A stretch of 64,000 bases of DNA from Streptomyces xanthophaeus (GCF_030440515.1 NZ_CP076543.1:868001-932000), one strand, 5' to 3'. Counted from the stretch's first letter, positions 42,031 through 51,058 are shown. Numbers and translations: made by a program. Notes: a model not told the origin generated them from the sequence alone.

Positions 42031-42997
42031 TGAAGACGGAGGAGCCCGTGGTTCGTCCGGCCTCGAGATCGCGATGTGCCTGTGCCGCGTTCTCGAGGGA
42101 GTAGCGCTGGTTGATCTCGATCTTGATGCGACCGGAAGAGACGTGGCCGAACAGCTCGCCGGCCAGGGCGTCCCGCTCCGCGGGGTCGGCGATGTAGTCG
42201 GCCAGCGCCGGCCGGGTCACGAACAGCGAGCCTTTCATGGCGAGTTGCATGGCGTCGATCGGTGGTACCGGACCGGAGGCCGTACCGAAGCACACCAGCA
42301 GGCCACGGCGCTTCAGCGACGCCAGCGAGCCGGCGAAGGTGTCCTTGCCGACGCTGTCGAGAACGACCGGCACCCCGGCGCCGTCGGTCAGCCGGCGCAC
42401 CCGCTCGGCCACGTCCTCGCGCCGGTAGTTGATGACGTGCTCGCAGCCGTGTGCCCGGGCCAGCTCTGCCTTCTCCTCGCTGGAGACCGTTCCGATCACC
42501 GTGATGCCGAGCAGCTTGGCCCACTGCGAAACGATCAGGCCGACGCCGCCCGCCGCCGCGTGCAGCAGCACACTGTCGCCGGCCTTCAGCGGATGGATCC
42601 TGCGGAGCAGGTACGCCGAGGTGAGACCGCGCATGGTCATCGCGGCCGCGGTCTCGCAGCCGATCCCGTCCGGCAGCTTGATCAGGTGCGAGGCGGGCAT
42701 GACCCGCTCCGTGCTGTACGCCCCGAGCGGGCTGCCGGTGTAGGTGACGCGTTCGCCTTCGGCGACGTGGGTGACGCCCTCGCCGACGGCCTCGACCACA
42801 CCGGAGGCCTCGACGCCGATTCCGTCGGGCAGCCGGACCGGATAGAGGCCGGAACGGAAGTACGTGTCGGCGAAGTTGAGGCCGACGGCAACGTGCCGGA
42901 TGCGCACCTCGCCCGGACCCGGGTCGCCGACGGCGACCTTCTCCCACCTCAGGACGTCGGGGCCACCGGTTTCATGGAAGCGGACGGCATGTGCCAC
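42023..42997 (-). CDS. NADPH:quinone oxidoreductase (MDR family)
   Basis: 324 residues from GTG 42997 with GGAG seven bases upstream. There are no zinc ligands. VGLNFADTYFRSGLYPV near residue 38 and VLLHAAAGGVGLIVSQWAK (NADPH loop) identify the QOR/zeta-crystallin group. VVLDSVGKDTFAGSL and MKGSLFVTRPAL are also typical. It reduces quinones or enones with NADPH. In this operon it may reduce an unsaturated intermediate. Confidence 0.9.
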   Translation of the reverse strand: MAHAVRFHETGGPDVLRWEKVAVGDPGPGEVRIRHVAVGLNFADTYFRSGLYPVRLPDGIGVEASGVVEAVGEGVTHVAEGERVTYTGSPLGAYSTERVMPASHLIKLPDGIGCETAAAMTMRGLTSAYLLRRIHPLKAGDSVLLHAAAGGVGLIVSQWAKLLGITVIGTVSSEEKAELARAHGCEHVINYRREDVAERVRRLTDGAGVPVVLDSVGKDTFAGSLASLKRRGLLVCFGTASGPVPPIDAMQLAMKGSLFVTRPALADYIADPAERDALAGELFGHVSSGRIKIEINQRYSLENAAQAHRDLEAGRTTGSSVFTI

Positions 42998-43066
42998 AGG
43001 GGTGCTCCGATTGCTCGTGTACGGGGGGCTTGCGTGTGGGCTTCTGTACGGGCTCGGGTGGCCGGA

Positions 43067-44125
43067 TCAGTTCGCGGAGTCGCGCAGCATGAATCCGCGC
43101 TGCCCCGGCCGGCGGTTCGGGACCATGCCGAGACGGGCGAGGGTCTCGTCGGCGTCGGCGTAGTACTCGCCGATCTTGTAGATCTTCTTGGCTTCCGCAC
43201 CGGTCGCGATGTCGCGCCCGAGGGCGTTCGCGATCTGGACCATCTGCTCGACCTGCTCGACGGAGGACATCCGCTCGCCCCTGCGTCGCCACAGGTTGTC
43301 CTCGTTGCCCACCCGGACGTGCACGCCGAGGGCGATGGCGATCGCGTTCATCGGTGCCACGGCGCGCATGGAGCTCTCGATGGTGAGGACGGCGCCGTCC
43401 GGGACGCGGCGGACGAACTCGATGAGGTCGGCGGGGTGCCGTCCGGCGAAACCGCCGCCGATCGCGACGTAGTTGAGGATCAGGGGGCCCGTGTAGATGC
43501 CTGCACGGATGAGCCGCTCCACGGTCTCGAGCTGAGCGAGGGTGGCGAGCTGGAAGTGCGGCTGGATGCCGTTCCCCTGCAAGCGCTTGAGGTGCTCCAG
43601 GTAGAAGTCGGGGCCGGCCTCGACGACCATGTCACGGTAGGCCCGGTAGTAGTCCGGCTTCGCGATCGAGGTGCCTTCGAGGTCGTCGTCGGTCATGATC
43701 TCGACGATGTTCATCTGGCTGGTGTTGATCGCGATGGTCACCTGGTCCGGCGCGGGGGTGAGGTCGGCCAGCAGGTGGCGGGTGTCGTAGGCGAGCCACT
43801 TGGCGTCCCCGCCCTCGCCCTCGGGGGCGAAGGAGATCGACCCGCCGATCTGGAGGACCATGTCCGGCACGGCCTCGCGCAGCCGGCCCAGCAGCTCGTT
43901 GAACATGGACATCCGCTTGGAGCCCTTGCCGTCGAGCTCGCGCACGTGGATGTGGAGCACCGTGGCACCGGCGTTGTAGCAGTCGACGGCCGCCTGCACG
44001 TGCTCGTCCATGGTCAGGGGCAGGTCGTCGGCGTCGCCGGGCAGCCACTCCGGCCCGTACGGGGCGGCTTGGATGACCAGCTTCTCCTGGTTCTCGGGGA
44101 AGAGCGAGTCGTCGTGGAAGTGCAT
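43067..44125 (-). CDS. BKACE-family beta-keto acid cleavage enzyme
   Basis: 352 residues from ATG 44125 behind AAGGAGAAGG. VIQAAPYGPEWLPGDA, YNAGATVLHIHVRELDGKG (HxHxR zinc-site motif), NYVAIGGGFAGRHP and VRVGNEDNLWRRRGE match the 3-keto-5-aminohexanoate cleavage (DUF849) family. Members condense a beta-keto acid with acetyl-CoA to give acetoacetate and an acyl-CoA; substrates include dehydrocarnitine and 3-oxoadipate-type acids. The product would suit the acyl-CoA ligase and acetoacetate metabolism; an acetoacetyl-CoA synthetase relic lies at the end of the cluster. Confidence 0.9.
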   Translation of the reverse strand: MHFHDDSLFPENQEKLVIQAAPYGPEWLPGDADDLPLTMDEHVQAAVDCYNAGATVLHIHVRELDGKGSKRMSMFNELLGRLREAVPDMVLQIGGSISFAPEGEGGDAKWLAYDTRHLLADLTPAPDQVTIAINTSQMNIVEIMTDDDLEGTSIAKPDYYRAYRDMVVEAGPDFYLEHLKRLQGNGIQPHFQLATLAQLETVERLIRAGIYTGPLILNYVAIGGGFAGRHPADLIEFVRRVPDGAVLTIESSMRAVAPMNAIAIALGVHVRVGNEDNLWRRRGERMSSVEQVEQMVQIANALGRDIATGAEAKKIYKIGEYYADADETLARLGMVPNRRPGQRGFMLRDSAN

Positions 44126-44416
44126 GGTCCTTCTCCTTCGTGTACGGAGGATCACCCGTCGTGACCGGCGGGACCTGCGCTGTCGGAGCCTCTCGACGGC
44201 AGGGCCTGGGGCGGGTCAGGGAGAACGTCGGGTGCACCTGCCCAACTGCGATCGGCTGGTCCGGAGGCGAGCGCGCCGTAGGGGATCGGCCCGGCTCACC
44301 TCCGGCAGCCGCCGCCTTGAGCGGTGCAGCCACGGTAGAGCCGGGTGAGCACGGCTGCTTGGCCTGCGGAGACAGATGACTTGCCATTTGGGGACAGCCC
44401 GGCCGGATGCCGGGAC

Positions 44417-44452
44417 GCCGTCCGGGGCGCCGTCCGGGGCGCCGTCCGGGGC
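44417..44452. repeat. 12-bp tandem repeat GCCGTCCGGGGC x3
   Basis: Three perfect copies lie between the AraC stop and the BKACE gene, plus a partial fourth. Each unit could fold on itself weakly (GCC/GGC). It may be a slippage product or contribute to RNA processing between the two genes. Confidence 0.7.
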
Positions 44453-44473
44453 GCCGCGTCGCTGCCGTGGGTG

Positions 44474-45499
44474 TCAGCCCTGGCCGGGCTCCTGCTGGCG
44501 GACCTGCTCCTTGCGCCATTCCCTCGGGCTGCAGCCGAACTGCTCCCGGAACCAGCGGGAGAACGCGCTCAGTGACGAGAAGCCCAGGACGTCGGAGATC
44601 TCCGTCAGCGAGCGGCGGGGATTGGCCACGAACTGCTCCGCGAGCCGCATCCGTGTGATGTTGAGCAGCGAGGAGAACGTTTCTCCCGAGTGAGCCAGGT
44701 GGCGGTGGACCGTGCGCCGGTCGACCCCGAGGCTGCGAGCGACCTGCTCGATCGAGCATCGGCCGGTGGACAGCAGGGCTTCGATGAGCTCGCGCACCCG
44801 GTCCACCAGCGAGGTGTCTCTGGGAACGGCGATCGCGTCGAAGTACTGCCGGGCGTAGTTCCGCAGTTGCGGGTCAGCCATGGCGTTGGGCGCGTCGAGG
44901 TCGTCGGCGTAGAAGACGATGCCGTTGAACTCGCGGTCGAATTCCACCCCGGGGCCGAACAGGCTGCGGTGCCTGCCGGCGTCCGCCGGAGCACCGTGGG
45001 CGAACCACACCGAGACCGGTTGCCACCGTGGGTCGAGGAAACCTCGCAGAATGCGGGTGAAGGCACCCACGGCGAGTTCCGTGGCCTGCCGGGCCGGCGG
45101 GGCCGTCTCGCCGAGCCGCAGGTCCACCTTGATGGTGGCCAGGCCGTTCCGTTCGGACAGGCGAGCGTGCAGGAGCTCGTTGTACATGTGCTCGTGGCGC
45201 AGCAGCAGTCCCAGCGCGCTGCGCACGTCGGGCTCCTCCCGGACGACCAGGCTGATGGGGCCGAGATTGGAGAAGCGCCGCAGTTCGGCCATGCGCAGGC
45301 CGAAGTCGTCGTGGCGCGAGGCGGCCGCGGAGAGTTCCAGGAGGCGGACCACCGCCGGGCCGGAGATCCAGCGGTCCTGGACGGCGAGGTCGGCGGTGTC
45401 CAGCCCCTCGCGCTTCATCAGGGCGTGGGGGTCGATGCCGACAGAACGGCTCAGCTCGACATAGCCGCTCAGCGCTGCGGTACGGACAAGAGGCCTCAT
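44474..45499 (-). CDS. AraC-family regulator (OruR/ArgR-like, arabinose-binding-type N-domain)
   Basis: 341 residues. The N-terminal ligand domain (VELSRSVGIDPHALMKREGL, NLGPISLVVREEPDVRSAL) is the PF12625-type domain of OruR, AphR- and hydroxyproline-type activators. The C-terminal HTH reads SIEQVARSLGVDRRTVHRHL and LTEISDVLGFSSLSAFSRWF. It is upstream of the BKACE operon on the same strand and divergent from the second TauD-like gene, so it probably controls both. A heptamer repeat at 45605-45639 in the intergenic region is a candidate operator. Confidence 0.9.
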   Translation of the reverse strand: MRPLVRTAALSGYVELSRSVGIDPHALMKREGLDTADLAVQDRWISGPAVVRLLELSAAASRHDDFGLRMAELRRFSNLGPISLVVREEPDVRSALGLLLRHEHMYNELLHARLSERNGLATIKVDLRLGETAPPARQATELAVGAFTRILRGFLDPRWQPVSVWFAHGAPADAGRHRSLFGPGVEFDREFNGIVFYADDLDAPNAMADPQLRNYARQYFDAIAVPRDTSLVDRVRELIEALLSTGRCSIEQVARSLGVDRRTVHRHLAHSGETFSSLLNITRMRLAEQFVANPRRSLTEISDVLGFSSLSAFSRWFREQFGCSPREWRKEQVRQQEPGQG

Positions 45500-45604
45500 G
45501 GGGACGCTCCCGATGCTTGGTCCCCAGAAGTTAAGTTTCCTGTCTCGTCACGTCAAGCACGGGGACGCCACGCGCCCTAACATCCCCTCAACGCGGGCCC
45601 CGGT

Positions 45605-45639
45605 GATCGGCGATCGCCGATCGCCGATCGCCGATCGGG
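45605..45639. repeat. 7-bp tandem repeat GATCGCC x5
   Basis: Five heptamers in a row (GATCGGC, three GATCGCC, GATCGGG) lie in the divergent promoter region between the AraC regulator and the TauD-like gene. Each unit contains the palindromic GATC, and neighbouring units form CGATCG palindromes. It could be an AraC operator array or a simple repeat. Confidence 0.65.
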
Positions 45640-45832
45640 CACGCACTCCTGCGGGCCGGTCCGGCACACCGGACCGGCCCGTCACGAAACGGAGACGGAC
45701 ATATCTAATATCATCGACATAAGGGACAGACTGCGCGGTCCTTTCTTCGGTCCGGCCGTCTGGCACGGCCCGGATCTGGCGGACCGCGACGAGTGGGGCC
45801 TGCGGCTCTCGTCCCAGCAGATCGCCGAGCTG

Positions 45833-46816
45833 ATGACGGCGCTGCGCACAGCCCGCACACGCAGTACCGCGCTGCTGAGGACGGCTGCCGCAGAGTTCCT
45901 GCTTCCCGCGCTCGCCGGTGAGCTGGAGGGTGCCGCAGAGGACTTGGCATCCGGACGGGGATGGGTCCTGATCAAGGGCATCCCGGTCGGTGAGCTCAGC
46001 GAGGCGGACGCCGGCGCCGCCCTCCGGGCCATCGGCCAGTACCTGGGGTGGCCCGTCCCTCAGAGCACGGACGGCCGCATCCTCCGTCGCGTCAGGGACA
46101 CCGCAGGTACGGCGGCCGGCTCCACGGTGTCCGGCCACCGGACACGGGCGAGGGTGCCGTTCCACACCGACGAGTCGGATCTGCTCGGCCTGCTCTGCCG
46201 CCGGCCGGCACGCACGGACGCGGTCACGTCCCTCGTCAGCTCCGCCGCCGTCCACAACGCTCTCGCGGACCTCCGACCGGACCTCGTGGAGCGCCTGTAC
46301 CGGACCCACTTCTTCGACCGGCGTGACCAGCATGCGCCCGGCGAGTGCCCGTACCTGGCCGTCCCGCTCGCGACCAGGTGCGGCGCGGCATTGAGCATGC
46401 GCTACGACCGGGGCAGGCTGGAGGCTGCGCGGAGCCTGCCCGGGGTACCCCGGGCGGAACCGGCGGACACGGAGCTGTACGACCTGGTCGACAGCCTGGC
46501 CGGCTCCCCCCGCCTCCGGCTCGACCTCCACCTGGAAGCAGGTGACCTGCTGCTGGTCGACAACCACGCGGTCATGCACGCCCGGTCGGAGTTCGAGGAC
46601 TTCGACGAACCCGAACGGGGGCGCCACCTGCTGCCGTTGCGGCTCGCCCGGCACCGGGACGCCGATCCGCCGGGTACTGCCACCGTCCACGGTCCACGCG
46701 CCAAGGGGATGCGCCGCGCGATCGCCTCCCGCAACATCATCCGGCCCCGGATCCTGCACGCCACCCGCCCCGACCACGAAAGCCGCGACCGCCGGCCGCA
46801 CCGCGGCGACGGCTGA
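45833..46816 (+). CDS. TauD/clavaminate-synthase-like 2-oxoglutarate oxygenase
   Basis: 327 residues from the first canonical start, ATG 45833. The family N-terminus (GPAVWHGPDLADRDEW, LRLSSQQIAEL) is encoded in frame upstream, from about 45701, where GGAGACGGAC precedes ATA rather than ATG, so the natural start may be mutated or non-canonical. Core motifs are GWVLIKGIPV, PFHTDESDLLGLLC (H-x-D-type metal ligands) and the late GDLLLVDNHAVMHAR with distal His. It belongs with catabolic or tailoring hydroxylases. The acyl-CoA ligase follows after 24 bp. Confidence 0.82.
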   Translation: MTALRTARTRSTALLRTAAAEFLLPALAGELEGAAEDLASGRGWVLIKGIPVGELSEADAGAALRAIGQYLGWPVPQSTDGRILRRVRDTAGTAAGSTVSGHRTRARVPFHTDESDLLGLLCRRPARTDAVTSLVSSAAVHNALADLRPDLVERLYRTHFFDRRDQHAPGECPYLAVPLATRCGAALSMRYDRGRLEAARSLPGVPRAEPADTELYDLVDSLAGSPRLRLDLHLEAGDLLLVDNHAVMHARSEFEDFDEPERGRHLLPLRLARHRDADPPGTATVHGPRAKGMRRAIASRNIIRPRILHATRPDHESRDRRPHRGDG

Positions 46817-46840
46817 ACCGAACAGAAGGAGACCGCCGAC

Positions 46841-48334
46841 ATGACCAACCTTGCCGCGATCCTGGTGAACTCCGCCATCGCCTGCCGCGATCGGGTCGCC
46901 GTGCGCCACGACGACACCACCCTCACCTACGCCGAACTGGACGACTTGAGTGCCAGGTTCGCCGCAGTGCTGCAGGAGCGCGGCCTGCGGCCGGGCGACC
47001 GCGTCGCCATGGCTCTGCCCAACGTGCCGCTGTTCCCCGTCGTCTACTACGGCATCCTCCGGGCCGGGGGCGTGGTCGTACCGATGAATCCTCTGCTCAA
47101 GGCCCGTGAGGTGGCCTACGTCCTGCGCGACTGCGGCACCCAGGTCGCGGTGGCGTTCCCGCTGTTCGCAGAGGAGGTCGCGAAAGCCGCTGCCGAGGTG
47201 GGGGTCGAGTGCCTGGTGACGGAGGCCTCCGCGTTTCACGACCTGCTCATGGCCGCCGAGCCGCTGTCCGGCACGGTCGAGCGGCAAGAGGACGATCCCG
47301 CGCTGATCCTCTACACCTCGGGCACCACCGGCACGCCCAAGGGAGCCGAGCTGACGCACCGCAACCTGGTCTCCAACACGGCCACCACCGCCGAGACACT
47401 GCTGCACGTAGGCCCCCACGACGTCCTGTTCGGCGGCCTGCCGCTGTTCCACGCGTTCGGTCAGACCTGTGCGCTCAACACGGCCGTGGCCGCGGGGGCG
47501 ACGCTGACCCTGCTGCCGCGATTCGATCCGCAGCAGGCTCTGGAGGTCATGCACCGAGACGGCGTGACCATCTTCCTGGGCGTCCCGACGATGTACTCGG
47601 CGCTGCTGCACGCCGAGCTCCCCGAGGGGTACGACGCCTCTTCGATGCGGCTGGCCGTCTCGGGAGGCGCCGCGATCCCCGTCGAAGTGCTGCACGAATT
47701 CGAACGGCGCTTCGGCGCCCCCGTACTGGAGGGCTACGGCCTCTCGGAGACGTCGCCAGTCGCTTCCTTCAACCACCCGGACCGCTCGCGCAAGGCCGGC
47801 TCCATCGGAGTGCCGATCCGCGGAGTCGAGATGAAGCTCGTCACCGAAGACGGCTCCACGGTCGGACCTGGCGAGATCGGGGAGATCGCGATCCGCGGCG
47901 AGAACGTGATGAAGGGCTACTTCAACCGCCCGACGGCGACCGCGGAGGCAGTACGCGACGGGTGGTTCCACAGTGGCGATCTGGCCCGCGTCGACGAGGA
48001 GGGCTTCTACTTCATCGTCGACCGCAAGAAGGACCTGATCATCCGCGGCGGATACAACGTGTACCCACGGGAGATCGAGGAAGTCCTGTACGGGCATCCC
48101 GCCGTCGCCGAGGTCGCGGTCGTCGGCGTGCCGCATGCGGTGCACGGCGAGGAAGTCGCGGCTGTGATCGCCCTCCGCAGCGGCGCCGATGCGACGGCCG
48201 AGGAGATCCGCGACTACGTCAAGGAACGGATGGCGGCGTACAAGTACCCCCGCATCGTCACTTTCACGACCGAACTGCCCAAGGGGCCTACGGGGAAGAT
48301 CCTCAAGCGCGACATCGTCGTCGGCCCCTCCTGA
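46841..48334 (+). CDS. Long-chain-fatty-acid/acyl-CoA ligase (AMP-forming)
   Basis: 497 residues from ATG 46841 behind AGAAGGAGA. It has ILYTSGTTGTPKGAELTHRN (AMP-binding P-loop), EGYGLSETSP, WFHSGDLARVDEEGFYFIVD and RKKDLIIRGGYNVYPREIEE, and the catalytic lysine in PKGPTGKILKRD. It activates a carboxylic acid to an acyl-CoA. It is co-transcribed with the TauD-like oxygenase and divergent from the BKACE operon, so it probably primes an acid for the same pathway. Confidence 0.92.
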   Translation: MTNLAAILVNSAIACRDRVAVRHDDTTLTYAELDDLSARFAAVLQERGLRPGDRVAMALPNVPLFPVVYYGILRAGGVVVPMNPLLKAREVAYVLRDCGTQVAVAFPLFAEEVAKAAAEVGVECLVTEASAFHDLLMAAEPLSGTVERQEDDPALILYTSGTTGTPKGAELTHRNLVSNTATTAETLLHVGPHDVLFGGLPLFHAFGQTCALNTAVAAGATLTLLPRFDPQQALEVMHRDGVTIFLGVPTMYSALLHAELPEGYDASSMRLAVSGGAAIPVEVLHEFERRFGAPVLEGYGLSETSPVASFNHPDRSRKAGSIGVPIRGVEMKLVTEDGSTVGPGEIGEIAIRGENVMKGYFNRPTATAEAVRDGWFHSGDLARVDEEGFYFIVDRKKDLIIRGGYNVYPREIEEVLYGHPAVAEVAVVGVPHAVHGEEVAAVIALRSGADATAEEIRDYVKERMAAYKYPRIVTFTTELPKGPTGKILKRDIVVGPS

Positions 48335-48733
48335 GGATTTCAGGGGTCGAGCCCATCACGGTCGCCCGCCGGTGCGGGAGAGAAGGCCGCTGAGCACATG
48401 GCGCAGGGCAACGGGCAAAGGGCAGCTGGGCGAGACCACCCGCACCAGAACCGTCGCCCTTGCACGGCGGTAGGGGACGCGGGGCGCGGGGTCTCCCACC
48501 AGGCTGGAACTTCGTCGGTGTGTCCGGCGGTGGAGACGCCCCGAACGAGCCCACTTCCCGGACCAGGCAGGCCCCAGCAGTCGCAGCCTGGGCGGAACCC
48601 TGAAGGGCCACATGTCGGTCGCCCCTTGCGCGAGTGAGATGGCGAGGGCGGGGCAGGCGGACGAGAAGGACAGCAGGCAGCTCCTCGCTGTTGTCCCCAT
48701 GCTCTTCAGAGCCCGCGTGCAAGGAGATCTGTC
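48335..48733. other. Gene-free stretch
   Basis: No frame is convincing. Near the ligase stop a small CCTGA-GGATT-TCAGG hairpin may act as a weak terminator. AAGGAGATCTGTC at the right end is the ribosome site of the small gene at 48734. Confidence 0.4.
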
Positions 48734-48955
48734 ATGAACAATGCCCCGCCGGAGCCTGAACTTCCGGCTCGTGTGCCGGAGAAGCGCGACGCCGTCACTC
48801 CTGACCTTCCGCCCGCGGACCCGTCCGCCCCCGGCCTCCCGGACACCGAGGCCGGACGGCTCCTGCGCCACAGTCACGAGGAGGCCACGCGCGAGGAGGG
48901 CGAGCTGCCCGCTGCCGGCCCGGGCAACGCCGAGCCCCAGGAACCGACCGACTGA
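48734..48955 (+). CDS. Small acidic, Pro/Glu-rich hypothetical protein
   Basis: 73 residues: PEPELPARVPEKRDAVTPDL, LPDTEAGRLLRHSHEEATRE and an acidic tail. It has no signal peptide or helix and is probably disordered. AAGGAG seven bases before ATG 48734 supports translation. No family is recognised. It converges with the response regulator at 48992. Confidence 0.55.
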   Translation: MNNAPPEPELPARVPEKRDAVTPDLPPADPSAPGLPDTEAGRLLRHSHEEATREEGELPAAGPGNAEPQEPTD

Positions 48956-48991
48956 TACGCGCCCGAGGGATACACGCCTGGTGACGTTGCG

Positions 48992-49732
48992 TCAGCCCGT
49001 GACCCCGGGCACGACCAGGCCGGTTTCGTACGCGATCACCACCGCGTGGGTCCGGTTCTGCGCGCCGAGTTTGGTCAGCACGTTCCCGACGTGCGTCTTC
49101 ACCGTCTCCAGACTCACCCTGCACGACTCCGCGATGTCCGGGTTGGACCGGCCGGTGGCCATCAGACGCAACACCTCCTCCTCCCGGCCCGTCAGCGCCG
49201 CCTGCGGCAGCGCCTCGGCGGATCCCCGCGGGAGGGCAGTGACCATCTGGCGCAGAGCCGCCGGGAAGAGGATCGCCTCGCCCGCCGCGACCACCCGCAC
49301 CGCCTCCGCGATCCTGGGGACGGGGAGCCGCTTGAGCACGAAGCCGCTGGCCCCGGCGCTGAGTGCGGCGGTGACGTAGTCGTCGTTCTCGAAGGTGGTG
49401 ATCACCACGACTTTCGGCGGGTCCCCCGGCCCGGCAAGGAGCTGCCGGGTGGCCTCGATGCCGTTGCGGCGCGGCATCCGTACGTCCATCAAGACCACGT
49501 CCGGCCGCAACTGCCGTGCCCGCTCGACTGCTTCGATGCCGTCGACGGCCTCCCCGACGACGGCGATCCCGGGCTGCATGGCGAGCAGCGTGCGGAGACC
49601 GCTGCGGGTCACCTCGTCGTCGTCCGCGATCAGCAGGGTGGTGCAGCTGGAGTCACCGGCGGCGTCAGTCGTGACGGCTGCGCCCGTGTCGGGGCCGGTC
49701 GCGACCGCTGCGCCCGCGTGTGAGCCGATCAT
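48992..49732 (-). CDS. NarL/LuxR-family response regulator
   Basis: 246 residues with an unusual disordered N-terminal extension of about 30 residues. The receiver has D37-D38-D39, phospho-acceptor D83 (VVLMDVRMPRRNG), VVITTFEND and FVLKRL. The HTH is LTGREEEVLRLMATGRSNPD and VSLETVKTHVGNVLTKLGA. The start overlaps the kinase stop (ATGA-type overlap), so the two form a classical pair of the LiaSR/DesKR group. Signal is unknown. Confidence 0.9.
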   Translation of the reverse strand: MIGSHAGAAVATGPDTGAAVTTDAAGDSSCTTLLIADDDEVTRSGLRTLLAMQPGIAVVGEAVDGIEAVERARQLRPDVVLMDVRMPRRNGIEATRQLLAGPGDPPKVVVITTFENDDYVTAALSAGASGFVLKRLPVPRIAEAVRVVAAGEAILFPAALRQMVTALPRGSAEALPQAALTGREEEVLRLMATGRSNPDIAESCRVSLETVKTHVGNVLTKLGAQNRTHAVVIAYETGLVVPGVTG

Positions 49733-51003
49733 GCGGGCAAGCGTACCGGCAGCCGGACCGCGAGCCGCCAGTGCTCGGGCCCGTCCGGACCGGCCTCGAT
49801 CTCACCGTGCAGGAGCCGCACGCGCTCCAAGAGGCCGGGCAGGCCGTGTCCGGACGTCGGGAAGGCACCCGGGCTCGTTTCGCTCCCGGCTCCGGTCCGG
49901 TTGACCACGCCGAGCTCCAACGAGTCCGGGGCGGTCGCCACCTTGACCCGGATAGGACCACCCGCGCCGTGTCGCAGCGCGTTCGTCAGCCCTTCCTGCA
50001 GGATCCGGTACGCCGCCCGGGAGAGCGTCCCCTGCACCTGCGCGTAGTCACCCGACAGCTCCGGCTCCACCACCGCGCCCGCGTGCCGCAGCCGGTCGAG
50101 CAGCTCGGGCAGGTCGGCCAGGGTCCGGGCCGGCGCCCTGCCCGCTTTCTCCTCGCGCAGCATGCCCAGCACATAGTCCAGGTCCTCGAGGGCGGCCCGG
50201 GTCGACTCCTCGATGCTGCGCAGGGCGGCCCGCGCCGCCACCGGGTCGGCACAGAGCATCTCGCCCGCCACCGCTGCCTGGATCGTGGCGGCCGTCAGCG
50301 TATGGCCGATCGAGTCGTGCAACTCGTGAGCCAGCCGGTTGCGTTCGGCCAGTACCCGCTCCCGCTCGGCCGCCAACCCGAGCCGCTCGGCCGGCGACGG
50401 ACCCAGCAGCCTGGGCGCCAGCCACCGCAGGGCGTACGTCACCGCCAGACACAGAGCCGCCGCCAGCAGCAGGCAGCCGAGCGCCGCTGCCCAGCTCTGC
50501 CAGCCGCTCTCCGCCCGCAGCGACCAGCCGTTCACACTCACCCCGGCCTCGGCGCCGGCCCAACCACCGGGAAGGAGCAGGCCCGCGACGAACAGCAGGA
50601 TGCTCAACTGTGCCCCCGCCCAGCCCAGCGCCACATGCGACAGCAGCCAGAGCGGCGTCCGCAGGCGGTCGGCGCCCGATGCCGTGGAAGGAGCCGCCCC
50701 GTCACCCGGCGATCCCGCCCGCGGACGCTCGCCCACGGGATCCGGCAACGGCACCCCCAGCATCCGCCGTGCGCAAGCGATCAGCACTCGCCGCGTGGTG
50801 CGTGCCAGCCCGACCACTCCGATCAGTACGGCCCAGACCAGCACGGTCAGAGCGAACTGCACACCCGAAGAAGCGGATGGCCACGCCACCGCCGGCAGTG
50901 CCGCGAAAGGCAGCAAGGGAAGGCTCGCCAACGCGCCGCAATAGGCGAATAGCGCACCCGAATACGTGGAGCCGCGCAGCAGCGGCCGGATCCCTCTGAT
51001 CAT
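49729..51003 (-). CDS. Membrane sensor histidine kinase (HisKA_3)
   Basis: 424 residues from ATG 51003 (MIRGIRPLLRG); the longer open frame covers the divergent promoter and is not used. Membrane helices include YSGALFAYCGALASLPLL, VQFALTVLVWAVLIGVVGL, LSILLFVAGLLLPGGWAG and WAAALGCLLLAAALCLAVTY. DHp motif RLAHELHDSIGHTLTAATIQ carries the phospho-His. The ATPase domain has LQEGLTNALRHGAG and a G-box SGHGLPGLLERV. It lacks a large extracytoplasmic domain, so it probably senses membrane state or an intramembrane ligand. Confidence 0.9.
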   Translation of the reverse strand: MIRGIRPLLRGSTYSGALFAYCGALASLPLLPFAALPAVAWPSASSGVQFALTVLVWAVLIGVVGLARTTRRVLIACARRMLGVPLPDPVGERPRAGSPGDGAAPSTASGADRLRTPLWLLSHVALGWAGAQLSILLFVAGLLLPGGWAGAEAGVSVNGWSLRAESGWQSWAAALGCLLLAAALCLAVTYALRWLAPRLLGPSPAERLGLAAERERVLAERNRLAHELHDSIGHTLTAATIQAAVAGEMLCADPVAARAALRSIEESTRAALEDLDYVLGMLREEKAGRAPARTLADLPELLDRLRHAGAVVEPELSGDYAQVQGTLSRAAYRILQEGLTNALRHGAGGPIRVKVATAPDSLELGVVNRTGAGSETSPGAFPTSGHGLPGLLERVRLLHGEIEAGPDGPEHWRLAVRLPVRLPA

Positions 51004-51038
51004 GGCCAGGTAAGTATGACCGGACGGCTCACCGGCGT

Positions 51039-51058
51039 CCTCCCCCGATCGGGGGAGG
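51039..51058. promoter_or_regulatory. Perfect 20-bp palindrome, probable operator
   Basis: CCTCCCCCGATCGGGGGAGG is fully self-complementary and centred on GATC. It lies 36 bp before the kinase start and about 90 bp before the divergent membrane-protein gene. The position between divergent genes suits autoregulation by the NarL-type regulator rather than termination. Confidence 0.55.

Noticed and set aside
45548..48145. 865-residue minus-strand frame opposite TauD and the acyl-CoA ligase
   Set aside because: No domain is recognisable, and it covers two well-supported plus-strand genes.
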